A stretch of 20,346 bases of DNA from positions 1-20,346 of IMG/VR virus record IMGVR_UViG_3300035698_013502. One strand, 5' to 3'. The DNA comes from a virus. How positions within the stretch are numbered: position 1 is the stretch's first letter; every line of letters begins with the position of its first letter. Shown in pieces: positions 1-5,755 of the stretch. The translations under genes were made by a program, and so were the position numbers. The notes below the pieces were generated by a model. The model had not been told where the DNA came from. It did not search any database and saw only the letters and a list, made by a program, of their open reading frames with translations.

Positions 1-129
1 CGAGATTCCTATAGTGAATTAACAAAATGGAATGCTAATGTTCTTATAGCTAATAATGGCACTTTAGAAGAATTTTATAAATTATGTATTCTTCATTATG
101 AGTCTATGGTAAGGAAGCAAGGAGAATGA
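1..129 (+). CDS. C-terminal end of a probable (deoxy)nucleotide kinase (partial)
   Basis: The frame is open from the first base and ends at TGA 127-129, leaving 42 residues. The visible tail contains WNANVLIANNGTLEEFYKL. An 'x-V-I-x-N-NGTLEEFY' segment near the C terminus is typical of P-loop dNMP kinases and dephospho-CoA-kinase-like phage proteins, where it follows the lid region. The P-loop would lie outside the window, so the assignment rests on this tail only. The stop overlaps the next start as ATGA, so the gene is translationally coupled to the small gene behind it. A role in nucleotide salvage would suit a lytic phage, but that is inference. Confidence 0.45.
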   Translation, partial: RDSYSELTKWNANVLIANNGTLEEFYKLCILHYESMVRKQGE

Positions 130-239
130 AAATGGAACCCTATGTGATACCTTTTATAATATTAATAATATTATCATCTATTGTAGTTTGTGCTTTTATT
201 TTAGAGTTGATACAAATTTTTAAAAGGAAACTAAAATAA
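126..239 (+). CDS. Tiny single-span membrane protein (37 aa)
   Basis: This 37-residue ORF starts at ATG 126, overlapping the upstream TGA by four bases, and its TAA overlaps the next ATG (TAATG). Upstream GGAG at 121-124 is very close to the start, so translation is probably coupled. After a short start (MKMEPYV) comes one strongly hydrophobic segment (about residues 6-28, rich in I, L and V), then a basic tail ending KRKLK, which suggests a membrane protein with a cytoplasmic C terminus. It is not recognisable by family. Tight overlaps on both sides and the clean transmembrane pattern support a real gene despite its size. Confidence 0.55.
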   Translation: MKMEPYVIPFIILIILSSIVVCAFILELIQIFKRKLK

Positions 240-1141
240 TGGGATACATGCATATAGATAATCTATATAAGAGCAAGGATATTCTGTTATTCAAGGAATG
301 TTATGCTCTTGAAAAGATACATGGTACATCTGCTCATATTCATTGGAATACTCGAAACAATGATAATTATTTAGGGTTCTTTTTCGGTGGCGAAAAGAAA
401 GAGGATTTTATTAAACTTTTTGATCAGCAAATATTAATTCAAAAATTTATTGCACTTGGATATGATAAGGCTGTCATATATGGTGAAGCATATGGCGGTA
501 AATGCCAGGGAATGTCAAGAACATATGGCAAGGAAAAGAAATTTATTGTATTTGATATCAAAATTGGGGATACATGGTGGCTAACTGTTCCAACGATGGA
601 AAGGGTGGCAACAAAACTTGGATTAGAAGTTGTAGCATATGAAAAAACTTCAACTGATCTTGATAAATTGGATAGTATTAGAACATCTCCATCCGTTCAA
701 TCCCTTCGTAATATTGGGGAGATGCATAAGAAACGTGAAGGGATTGTTCTGCGTCCATTGATTGAATTTTTATACCCCAATGGTAAACGATTAATGGCAA
801 AGTACAAGAATGAGGATTTTATTGAGACTAAAACAAAACGTGAGGTAACTCCAGAACAATTAAAAGTATTAGAAGATGCTAAAGAGATTGCAGAGGAATG
901 GGTAACATCCAATCGTTTGACAAATATAATAGGACAAGTAGGTATTGTCATTCAACATGAGGTGGGGATTGATAATACAGGTATGGTTATACATGCAATG
1001 ATGGATGATGTTGAACGTGAAGCTAAGGGAGAAATTGTATTTTCTAAGGAAGCTCGAAAAGCAATGGGCAAACAGACTGCTAAAATGTTCAAACAGTATT
1101 TGCAGGAACAGCTAAGAAAGAGTCAGGAGAAAGTAATATGA
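239..1141 (+). CDS. ATP-dependent RNA ligase (Rnl2/RNA_ligase family)
   Basis: This 300-residue protein joins RNA 3'-OH and 5'-phosphate ends through a covalent lysyl-AMP intermediate. All nucleotidyltransferase motifs can be seen: motif I KIHGT (K26 is the expected adenylated lysine), motif III YGEAYGG (E83), motif IIIa FIVFDIKI (102-109), motif IV EGIVLRP (167-173) and motif V MAKYKNE with K188 and K190. The HGT form of motif I and the length fit RNA ligases of the Rnl2-like Pfam RNA_ligase family rather than DNA ligases. Residues 200-300 are helical and charged and probably form the C-terminal domain. The start overlaps the preceding TAA, and the stop overlaps the next gene as ATGA. A tRNA and a phosphoesterase gene lie downstream, which suggests RNA repair; the substrate itself is not shown by the sequence. 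Confidence 0.9.
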   Translation: MGYMHIDNLYKSKDILLFKECYALEKIHGTSAHIHWNTRNNDNYLGFFFGGEKKEDFIKLFDQQILIQKFIALGYDKAVIYGEAYGGKCQGMSRTYGKEKKFIVFDIKIGDTWWLTVPTMERVATKLGLEVVAYEKTSTDLDKLDSIRTSPSVQSLRNIGEMHKKREGIVLRPLIEFLYPNGKRLMAKYKNEDFIETKTKREVTPEQLKVLEDAKEIAEEWVTSNRLTNIIGQVGIVIQHEVGIDNTGMVIHAMMDDVEREAKGEIVFSKEARKAMGKQTAKMFKQYLQEQLRKSQEKVI

Positions 1142-1329
1142 AATATTTTATTCTATTTATATTAGCAATGGGTTTAGGTGTATTTTCTTTTTGTTTGGCA
1201 GGACATGCCTTTAATACAAGAAATGAAGTATTAGCGATATTTGCAACAGTTTTAGTAATGCTTAGTGGATCATTGATGACTGCTTTTCAGTGGTGTTGGA
1301 TGTCAATATTAGATAATAAGAAAGGTTAG
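1138..1329 (+). CDS. Small two-span membrane protein (63 aa)
   Basis: The gene starts at ATG 1138, overlapping the ligase stop (ATGA), with AGGAGAAAG just upstream. It encodes 63 residues with two hydrophobic segments, about 3-22 and 31-53, separated by a short polar loop containing HAFNTRNE, and it ends in a polar tail NKKG. That is a small helical hairpin in the membrane. I do not recognise a family. Size and topology would allow a holin- or superinfection-type role, but nothing in the sequence decides this. It stops at TAG six bases before the phosphoesterase gene. Confidence 0.6.
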   Translation: MKYFILFILAMGLGVFSFCLAGHAFNTRNEVLAIFATVLVMLSGSLMTAFQWCWMSILDNKKG

Positions 1330-1335
1330 ATTTAT

Positions 1336-2511
1336 ATGGCAAAAAAAAGATATGTTTTAACGGATGAGGATAAAAAGATTATTGGTGATATGTTGGATGA
1401 GAATGATGGGGCAATTCGTTTTTCCCATAAACAATTGAAGTTAGCTGGATATGATTATGGTTATGGATCAGTTCAAAAGGTGGCAAAGGAACGATTAGAG
1501 GAGGAGAATTTACAGGCTAAAGTAGTGGCATTACAGGCTCGTACTCGGACACTTCAAAGCAGATTAACGTATACTCGTAAATTGTATGGAGAATCATTGC
1601 GAATTAGTGAGGATTTGATGGGGGCAATTGAGACAATACCAGCTCCTAAATTATCCATTCCTAAACTGTCAAAAACTTCTCAAACCATTACCCCCATTTG
1701 TTCCCCGATTGCAGATTGGCATATTGGGGAAGTGATTGATGAAGGTGAGATGGAAGGGTTTAATAAATATAATTACGAAATAGCTAAAAGGCGAGTTGAA
1801 TTCCTTGCCCAGAAGGTTATGAAGTGGGTTAAAACTGAGAGGAATGGGCATAATATTGATGAGATTCATATACCTATAATGGGTGATATGATTACAGGAA
1901 GTATACATGATGAGTTAATCACATTTGCTGAATTTCCCATTACTGAATCTGTTGTTCGATCCTCTAAGCTAATATCATGGTATATATCCCAAATATCAAC
2001 ACTGTTTAAGAAAGTAACTGTACATGCATTAAAGGTTGATAATCATAGTAGATTTACAAAAAAGAAGGGCAGTAAACGTAGGGGAACAAATTCTTGGAAT
2101 CATATTATAGCAGAATTGATTAAGGAACAATTGAAATATCATGATAATATAGAATTAATATTCCATGAATCCCAGAAAGCAGAAATTGATATTGCAGGTC
2201 AAATCATATTAGCGGATCATGGTGATGGAACTACGGCATTTATGGGATTGCCTTGGTATGGATTTGCAAGAGAAGATGGTAGAGAAGCTGTTAAGCGTAT
2301 GCGGGAAGGAAAACGTTTTGATGATAGGATGAGAGCCCATTGGCATACTGCTGCCGCAGGGCCATTTGGTATTCTCTGCGGATGTCTTTGCGGAAGTACT
2401 GAATTAGATGCCCAGGCTGGTAGGCATAGTGATCCTTACCAAGTATCGTTTTTAGTCCATCCTAAATACGGGTGGTTTAACTTTTGTCGATGGAACTTGA
2501 AACATGCCTGA
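1336..2511 (+). CDS. Calcineurin-like metallophosphoesterase with N-terminal helical/coiled-coil region
   Basis: This 391-residue protein hydrolyses a phosphoester bond with two metal ions. The metal-binding motifs appear in order: DWH at 127-129, GD at 183-184, DNH at 235-237 (in place of the usual GNH), DHGD with H295, and HWHT with H335 and H337 (in place of GHxH). Residues 1-50 look like a small DNA-binding-type helical domain, and residues 51-100 form a charged coiled coil. Phage members of this family are often annotated as phosphoesterases or SbcD-like nucleases. The start is ATG 1336, six bases after the previous stop. The position behind an RNA ligase permits an end-processing role (trimming phosphate or cyclic phosphate ends), but a DNA nuclease role is equally possible. 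Confidence 0.8.
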   Translation: MAKKRYVLTDEDKKIIGDMLDENDGAIRFSHKQLKLAGYDYGYGSVQKVAKERLEEENLQAKVVALQARTRTLQSRLTYTRKLYGESLRISEDLMGAIETIPAPKLSIPKLSKTSQTITPICSPIADWHIGEVIDEGEMEGFNKYNYEIAKRRVEFLAQKVMKWVKTERNGHNIDEIHIPIMGDMITGSIHDELITFAEFPITESVVRSSKLISWYISQISTLFKKVTVHALKVDNHSRFTKKKGSKRRGTNSWNHIIAELIKEQLKYHDNIELIFHESQKAEIDIAGQIILADHGDGTTAFMGLPWYGFAREDGREAVKRMREGKRFDDRMRAHWHTAAAGPFGILCGCLCGSTELDAQAGRHSDPYQVSFLVHPKYGWFNFCRWNLKHA

Positions 2512-2522
2512 GGAGAAAAATA

Positions 2523-2798
2523 ATGCGACAAAGAATTGGAACATGTAGTATTTGTGGTGGGGATGTAATGGGTTGGAGAGGGCCTTGGGGGGGATACTCT
2601 CCCCCTCCACCAGATCAATGTTGTAATTGTGGAGCAGTATTAGCAAAATATAGCCCTCATGATATTCTTCCTATGGTTCCTATGGTTCTTTATCCTTATC
2701 CATATAAAAGAAAAATAGGGGATGGGGATGATACAGTATGGAGCCATGAAACAGTAAAGGTTGATAGACGAAGAGACAGAATGCCTTGGGAGAATTAA
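2523..2798 (+). CDS. Small zinc-ribbon protein (91 aa)
   Basis: I chose ATG 2523 because TGAGGAG lies at the right distance upstream; an in-frame ATG at 2484 would overlap the phosphoesterase and lacks that site. The protein has CSIC (C8, C11) and CCNC (C33 or C34, C36), a four-cysteine zinc-ribbon arrangement with a Gly/Trp/Pro-rich loop between (residues 12-31). The C-terminal half is basic and polar with RRRDRMPWEN at the end. It is probably a metal-stabilised nucleic-acid or protein-binding factor. No specific family is recognised. It is the last protein gene of the left plus-strand block, immediately before the tRNA. Confidence 0.65.
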   Translation: MRQRIGTCSICGGDVMGWRGPWGGYSPPPPDQCCNCGAVLAKYSPHDILPMVPMVLYPYPYKRKIGDGDDTVWSHETVKVDRRRDRMPWEN

Positions 2799-2810
2799 TA
2801 AAATGATTAT

Positions 2811-2876
2811 GCCCCCGCAAAAGGATAAGCCCGTCTTGTATGCGGGAATACGTGAGTTCAATTCTCACCGGGGGCT
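2811..2876 (+). tRNA. tRNA-Thr(UGU) with a missing D stem
   Basis: Acceptor stem GCCCCCG (2811-2817) pairs perfectly with CGGGGGC (2869-2875), with U2876 as discriminator. The anticodon stem is 2830-2834 with 2842-2846 (one G-U pair). Its seven-base loop CTTGTAT puts U33 before anticodon UGU (2837-2839), followed by A37, giving threonine codon ACA. The variable loop is AATAC. T stem GTGAG/CTCAC encloses the canonical T loop TTCAATT. Between acceptor and anticodon stem there are only 12 bases (2818-2829) instead of about 19. They keep a GG like G18G19 but cannot form a normal D stem. G1-C72, C2-G71, G35 and U36, identity bases for bacterial threonyl-tRNA synthetase, are all present. CCA is not encoded. 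Confidence 0.8.
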
Positions 2877-2880
2877 ATAT

Positions 2881-3045
2881 GGGATGTGGCAATAAGCAGA
2901 TTGCTATGTTGGTGGTTTGAAATGATAATTCTACTGCCTTATTATCATGCGGAGCTGTCAGACACAGAAGAATAGAATAGCTATCTAATGAATGAAGTGT
3001 TTTCTGCAAGTTTTAAGAAGACTGGACAGCGAAGCCAACCATCCC
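2881..3045 (+). ncRNA. Candidate structured RNA between tRNA and terminator
   Basis: These 165 bases carry no convincing ORF but many inverted repeats that nest together. A closing helix joins GGGATG+TGGC (2881-2890) to GCCA+CATCCC (3034-3045) with a two-base bulge. Inside it are an 8-bp hairpin 2922-2929/2941-2948 and a helix GCTGTC 2954-2959 with GACAGC 3025-3030, itself enclosing CAGAAGA 2965-2971 with 3000-3006. One pair in that last helix is G-U on the plus strand and would be a mismatch on the other, so the plus strand is favoured. It lies four bases after the tRNA and five before the terminator, so it could be processed from the same transcript. It resembles no RNA family that I recognise. 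Confidence 0.5.
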
Positions 3046-3050
3046 ATTAA

Positions 3051-3079
3051 AAAAGAACCAGCTATATGCTGGTTCTTTT
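3051..3079. terminator. Bidirectional intrinsic terminator
   Basis: A 12-bp perfect stem, AAAAGAACCAGC (3051-3062) with GCTGGTTCTTTT (3068-3079), has a five-base TATAT loop. It runs out into T-rich sequence on the plus strand and has A/T runs on both sides. It lies between convergent gene blocks (plus-strand genes to 2798 with the RNAs, minus-strand gene ending at 3108), so it can end transcription from both directions. Confidence 0.9.
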
Positions 3080-3107
3080 ATTTGATTGATTACTTGTTCT
3101 TTGATTG

Positions 3108-3383
3108 TTATTTGACAGTGAAAAAGGATTTTAAAACTTGTTTGATCTTAACAATCATGTCCTCATCAACCTTGCCGCAGTTCAATTCACGCTGTACGAT
3201 GTGAGCTGTCTTGGCAATGTCATCATGCATATTTAAGACGACTAGGTCGGTTAGAAGATGGTGGCCGTGAAGATTGATTGTAATTGCCGTTTGGAGATTG
3301 CCTTTAGCAACTGGATAACGAGTGAGGATTGCGAAGTTGTTCTTGATTCCCGTAAGCTTGATTTCGTTGTTGATGATCTTCAT
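3108..3383 (-). CDS. Small hypothetical protein (91 aa)
   Basis: It starts at ATG 3383 (minus) behind TATAGGAG at an ideal distance. It is the only gene downstream of the promoter at 3429-3457 before the terminator. The protein is 91 residues with no signal peptide or membrane segment. The N-terminal half looks like alternating beta strands (KLTGIKNNFAILTRY), followed by HGHHLL and a helical C-terminal part ending in KSFFTVK. No family is recognised. Having its own strong promoter suggests high early expression. Confidence 0.7.
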   Translation of the reverse strand: MKIINNEIKLTGIKNNFAILTRYPVAKGNLQTAITINLHGHHLLTDLVVLNMHDDIAKTAHIVQRELNCGKVDEDMIVKIKQVLKSFFTVK

Positions 3384-3428
3384 TTTCTAGCTCCTATAAA
3401 AGGTTATTATTTATCTCTTACTATATAT

Positions 3429-3457
3429 ATAATAGGGTACTTTCACTAAGAAGTCAA
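3429..3457 (-). promoter_or_regulatory. Sigma-70-type promoter, cassette copy 1
   Basis: On the minus strand TTGACT (3457-3452) and TATTAT (3434-3429) are separated by exactly 17 bases. An A/T-rich tract upstream (to about 3480) resembles an UP element. The downstream leader has TATATAGTAAGAGATAAA and then CCTTTTATAGGAG before the ATG. The same arrangement recurs at 4311-4338 and 6191-6218. Confidence 0.85.
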
Positions 3458-3490
3458 GCAAAAAACAAGAAATTTAAATAAAATTTAACA

Positions 3491-3633
3491 AGCTCTCAAG
3501 GTATGCTAGTTACACCATACAGGCAGTTTTAAAATCATACCCTTTTTGTAGCAGGATTGAGAATTAAGATTGACACCAGAAGGAATTATCCAAGGGATAC
3601 TCTGTTCCCGTGACCTGCACTATCTTGGGAGCT
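3491..3633 (+). ncRNA. Candidate structured intergenic RNA
   Basis: A 10-bp helix AGCTCTCAAG (3491-3500) with CTTGGGAGCT (3624-3633) closes a 143-base segment without ORFs. Inside are GTATG 3501-3505 with CATAC 3516-3520 (or 3536-3540), GCAGG 3551-3555 with CCTGC 3614-3618, and a hairpin GGGA 3594-3597 with TCCC 3606-3609. One pair of the closing helix is G-U on the plus strand but A-C on the minus strand, which favours a plus-strand RNA, although the neighbouring genes are on the minus strand. It lies between the end of gene 3665-3964 and the upstream A/T tract of promoter 1. No clear plus-strand promoter was found. Confidence 0.4.
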
Positions 3634-3664
3634 AGTTCTTCAATTGTCAATTAATATTGTATTG

Positions 3665-3964
3665 TTATGAAATTTTTAAGGTTAGAATATCTGTCAAGAC
3701 TTCAATAGGAATAGTTTTACCTTCTGAAAGAGCCTGTTTGATGTAGTGTGAATGAGAAACATCTGCATCTTTTCTCATTTTGGTAAGGATGCTTTTTGGT
3801 ACTTTTCCACCAACGTCTCCAGTACTTAAAACATAAAAATAATCATTATCCTTTTGAACAAAATTTCTTTCTATACCTATTTCTCTAAAGATGGTTTTTG
3901 TTATTAAATATTGTTTTCCTTTGAACCAAGAACTTGGTTGGTTTATTATTTCTTCTTTTGTCAT
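3665..3964 (-). CDS. Small hypothetical protein (99 aa)
   Basis: The start ATG 3964 follows the stop of the upstream gene by only three bases and lacks its own clear Shine-Dalgarno site, so translation is probably coupled. The 99-residue protein is soluble and basic, with a central beta-like part (DYFYVLSTGDVGG) followed by a helical C-terminal half (KMRKDADVSHSHYIKQAL). It is second in the unit driven by promoter 2 (4311-4338). No family is recognised. Confidence 0.65.
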   Translation of the reverse strand: MTKEEIINQPSSWFKGKQYLITKTIFREIGIERNFVQKDNDYFYVLSTGDVGGKVPKSILTKMRKDADVSHSHYIKQALSEGKTIPIEVLTDILTLKIS

Positions 3965-3967
3965 TTT

Positions 3968-4267
3968 CTATGGTTGTTTGGGGGTGGAATTTAAAACCTT
4001 TTGTATCCAATTTTGGGCATCTACTTTTTTGAAGAAATATTCAGTTTGAGTTCTTTTACCAGTTCCACCTAAAGGAGAAGTTGTTTCATAATCAACTGCC
4101 CAATTACCGTCAGACACTTTTCCTCTTATGTTACGAGGGATTTCGATTGATAGAATTGGTACTTCAATTTCTATCCAATTTCCCCATGAATCCTTTACCT
4201 TTTTATAAAATACTCCTCTTACATTATTTTGTACTGTTTGGGTTGATTGTTCTTTTGAATCTGTCAT
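3968..4267 (-). CDS. Small hypothetical protein (99 aa)
   Basis: It begins at ATG 4267 behind TATAGGAGTAAGAAA, the same leader ending as the genes at 3383 and 6147. It is the first gene of the promoter 2 unit. The N terminus is polar (MTDSKEQSTQTVQNN), the middle part is predicted beta-rich with DSWGNWIEIEVPI, and the C terminus has one amphipathic helix (NWIQKVLNS). There are no cysteines, membrane spans or known motifs. Function is unknown; position suggests an early-expressed phage factor. Confidence 0.7.
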   Translation of the reverse strand: MTDSKEQSTQTVQNNVRGVFYKKVKDSWGNWIEIEVPILSIEIPRNIRGKVSDGNWAVDYETTSPLGGTGKRTQTEYFFKKVDAQNWIQKVLNSTPKQP

Positions 4268-4310
4268 TTTCTTACTCCTATAAAAGTGTTATCTTTAACT
4301 TACTATATAT

Positions 4311-4338
4311 ATTATAGGGTGTTTCTACAAAATGTCAA
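4311..4338 (-). promoter_or_regulatory. Consensus sigma-70 promoter, cassette copy 2
   Basis: On the minus strand a perfect TTGACA (4338-4333) and a perfect TATAAT (4316-4311) are 16 bases apart. An A/T-rich tract (4340-4370) lies upstream. The downstream leader repeats TATATATAGTAAG and CTTTTATAGGAG. This is the strongest of the three copies. Confidence 0.92.
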
Positions 4339-4370
4339 GAGAAAAATCAAAAATTTTAAATAAAATTATC

Positions 4371-4436
4371 ACTGACTCTGACCCGTCTGGGCTGATTATG
4401 GGCAAGCATGACATAGGATGTCAATCCATCATCAGT
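4371..4436. other. Intergenic inverted-repeat element
   Basis: The gap between gene 4445-4642 and the A/T tract of promoter 2 holds paired segments. ACTGA 4371-4375 pairs with TCAGT 4432-4436. As an alternative, CTGATTATGG 4392-4401 pairs with CCATCATCAG 4426-4435 (nine of ten pairs) around a small hairpin GACAT-AGG-ATGTC (4410-4422). Read on the minus strand, T-rich sequence follows, so this may form the 3' end or terminator of the upstream unit. The active strand is not decided by wobble pairs. Confidence 0.35.
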
Positions 4437-4444
4437 AATATATA

Positions 4445-4642
4445 TTAATTTTTAAGATGTTCTCTATAAAGTTTGATTAACAATGCGGCAGTTCTTCTAT
4501 CAATTGCTCCAGGGGAACCTTTTCTTTTACAGCTTTTCATTTGAACTTCAAATTGGGTAGTCGTTATAGTAGTGATAGCATGGTATTCCTCATTCACTAA
4601 ATGATATATTTTGTTCCAAGCTGTTTTTTCTCTAAATACCAT
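4445..4642 (-). CDS. Small basic hypothetical protein (65 aa)
   Basis: I chose ATG 4642 because AGGAATAGGAAA lies directly upstream, the same site pattern as at the next gene. A longer in-frame start at 4678 would overlap gene 4647-4829. The 65-residue protein is basic and largely helical (NKIYHLVNEEYHAI, then RRTAALLIKLYREHLKN), with a KSCKRKG patch. No family is recognised. It is the last gene of the long unit from promoter 3. Confidence 0.65.
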   Translation of the reverse strand: MVFREKTAWNKIYHLVNEEYHAITTITTTQFEVQMKSCKRKGSPGAIDRRTAALLIKLYREHLKN

Positions 4643-4646
4643 TTTC

Positions 4647-4829
4647 CTATTCCTTACCTGTCGCTCTATTAATTGCACATTCTAAAGCATAAGCACATCC
4701 TAACATCCATTGATATTCTGTTTCTTTTGCAATAGATTCATTTCTTATTTTAGCTTGCTGGTTAAGGGATTTTAGGTAATGAGCACGTTCTACTTTTAAA
4801 TATTCTACAAATTCATCAAATTCATTCAT
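4647..4829 (-). CDS. Small helical hypothetical protein (60 aa)
   Basis: The start ATG 4829 follows AGGAATAGGAAA. The 60 residues are almost entirely predicted helix, acidic at the N terminus (MNEFDEFVEYLKVER) and ending with a hydrophobic helix (YQWMLGCAYALECAINRATG). The pattern resembles small phage helical proteins of unknown function. It sits four bases upstream of the next start in the unit, consistent with one polycistronic message. Confidence 0.65.
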   Translation of the reverse strand: MNEFDEFVEYLKVERAHYLKSLNQQAKIRNESIAKETEYQWMLGCAYALECAINRATGKE

Positions 4830-4852
4830 TTTCCTATTCCTTATCTAAAGGT

Positions 4853-5038
4853 TTACACCAAATAAGCCATAGCAATCATTTGATCTATATATGCTATTTC
4901 TTCTTGTACATTCATATATTTCACGGTTCTATGTGATTGAGGATTCGGTATATTCCGTAGCTCTTCCCCCAAATCTTCTCGAATACTTATAAGAAGGGTG
5001 ACAGCTTTCATAAGTTTAAGTTGAGTGTTTTTATTCAT
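4853..5038 (-). CDS. Small helical hypothetical protein (61 aa)
   Basis: It starts at ATG 5038, ten bases after the TAG of the preceding gene, without a clear Shine-Dalgarno site, so coupling is likely. The 61-residue protein has two helices: residues 5-29 (LKLMKAVTLLISIREDLGEE) and 43-61 (VQEEIAYIDQMIAMAYLV), joined by a polar linker with PNPQSHRT. This suggests a helical hairpin that might dimerise. Function is unknown. Confidence 0.6.
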   Translation of the reverse strand: MNKNTQLKLMKAVTLLISIREDLGEELRNIPNPQSHRTVKYMNVQEEIAYIDQMIAMAYLV

Positions 5039-5048
5039 TTTTAGTATT

Positions 5049-5222
5049 CTAATAAATATTGTTGCCTATTACTGTACGGTCAATTCTTTTTGCAAGTTCA
5101 GTGGCTTCTGGCAGTGTTTTACATTCAAAATAACTATGTAAAAAGTCAACTTCGACAGTGAATTCTTTTTTGTCTGTTTGTATTAAATTTGTATGGTATC
5201 CACGTTTAATTAATTTTCTCAT
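5049..5222 (-). CDS. Small hypothetical protein (57 aa)
   Basis: This 57-residue ORF fills the gap between its neighbours and has a strong site, AGGAGAAAGAAAAA, before ATG 5222. The sequence begins MRKLIKRGYHTN, continues with beta-like stretches (KKEFTVEVDFLH) and ends with a helix TELAKRIDR and VIGNNIY before TAG. That strand-strand-helix order resembles a small alpha/beta fold. No family is recognised. It is easily missed because of its length, but the ribosome site, position and codon pattern support it. Confidence 0.6.
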   Translation of the reverse strand: MRKLIKRGYHTNLIQTDKKEFTVEVDFLHSYFECKTLPEATELAKRIDRTVIGNNIY

Positions 5223-5256
5223 TTTTTCTTTCTCCTATTCAATATACGGTTAAAGG

Positions 5257-5487
5257 TTAGCAGGAAATAATAGATTTCCCTGACGGGCTGATCGTTGCAA
5301 GTAAGACATAATCAAGTATCCGTATGAATTTAAGCTTATGCTTTGCCTCATAGACGATATAGTATTTACAGGCAGTTCCAGCAGAGGCTATATTTACATT
5401 GCTCTTGGTTCTAGCTGCCCATTGCTCTGCAATATTCCATGCTTCGCTATAGGTATTGAGTGTGAATGATAGTTTGTTAGTTTTCAT
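5257..5487 (-). CDS. Small hypothetical protein (76 aa)
   Basis: I chose ATG 5487, which follows TAGGAATAAAAAA. An in-frame ATG at 5556 lies inside the upstream gene and has no matching site. The 76-residue protein starts MKTNKLSFTLNTYSEAWNIA and contains AEQWAARTKSNVNI in a helix-turn region, then beta-like CKYYIVYEA, ending ISPSGKSIISC. No motif is known to me. It lies ten bases after the stop of gene 5498-5728. Confidence 0.65.
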   Translation of the reverse strand: MKTNKLSFTLNTYSEAWNIAEQWAARTKSNVNIASAGTACKYYIVYEAKHKLKFIRILDYVLLATISPSGKSIISC

Positions 5488-5497
5488 TTTTTTATTC

Positions 5498-5728
5498 CTA
5501 CTTATCTTCAACGCTGTACAATACAGCGAAATGAGTCTTGTAGATTGTATTACCAAATCCGCAATCTTCTTTGGTAAGGCTGATCCCAGTTACCTGCTCA
5601 TAATCTTGAACATACATAGGATGTAAAAGTTGGTTTCTGGTGGAGGACTTCCTTACCTTTAATCTCATTGCGATACAGTGTTGATAATATGTATTCCGAT
5701 TCGTTTTATTCATAAATAATTTGTGCAT
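5498..5728 (-). CDS. Small hypothetical protein (76 aa)
   Basis: ATG 5728 follows TTTTATAGGAGATTCAAA, which reuses the last part of the promoter-cassette leader but without a promoter upstream. The 76-residue protein is basic in the first half (KVRKSSTRNQ) and more acidic later (YEQVTGISLTKEDCGFG). It has two cysteines (C18, C57) and no membrane segment. Function is unknown. Confidence 0.65.
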   Translation of the reverse strand: MHKLFMNKTNRNTYYQHCIAMRLKVRKSSTRNQLLHPMYVQDYEQVTGISLTKEDCGFGNTIYKTHFAVLYSVEDK

Positions 5729-5755
5729 TTTGAATCTCCTATAAAATTGTTATTG

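Noticed and set aside
2484-2522. N-terminal extension of the zinc-ribbon gene from ATG 2484
   Set aside because: It lies inside the phosphoesterase gene without a ribosome site, while ATG 2523 has GAGGAG at the right distance.
2881-3045. Group I intron, RNase P RNA or tmRNA as identity of the structured RNA
   Set aside because: I could not find the conserved core motifs of any of these (P7-type core, RNase P consensus segments, tmRNA tRNA-like ends), and the length does not fit.
2992-3204. 70-aa plus-strand ORF
   Set aside because: It runs through the RNA candidate and the terminator stem and overlaps the minus gene at 3108. It has no ribosome site and an unlikely composition.
3570-3601. 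Plus-strand TTGACA at 3570-3575 as a promoter for the structured RNA
   Set aside because: No acceptable -10 hexamer lies at 16-18 bases, and the site lies inside the proposed RNA rather than before it.
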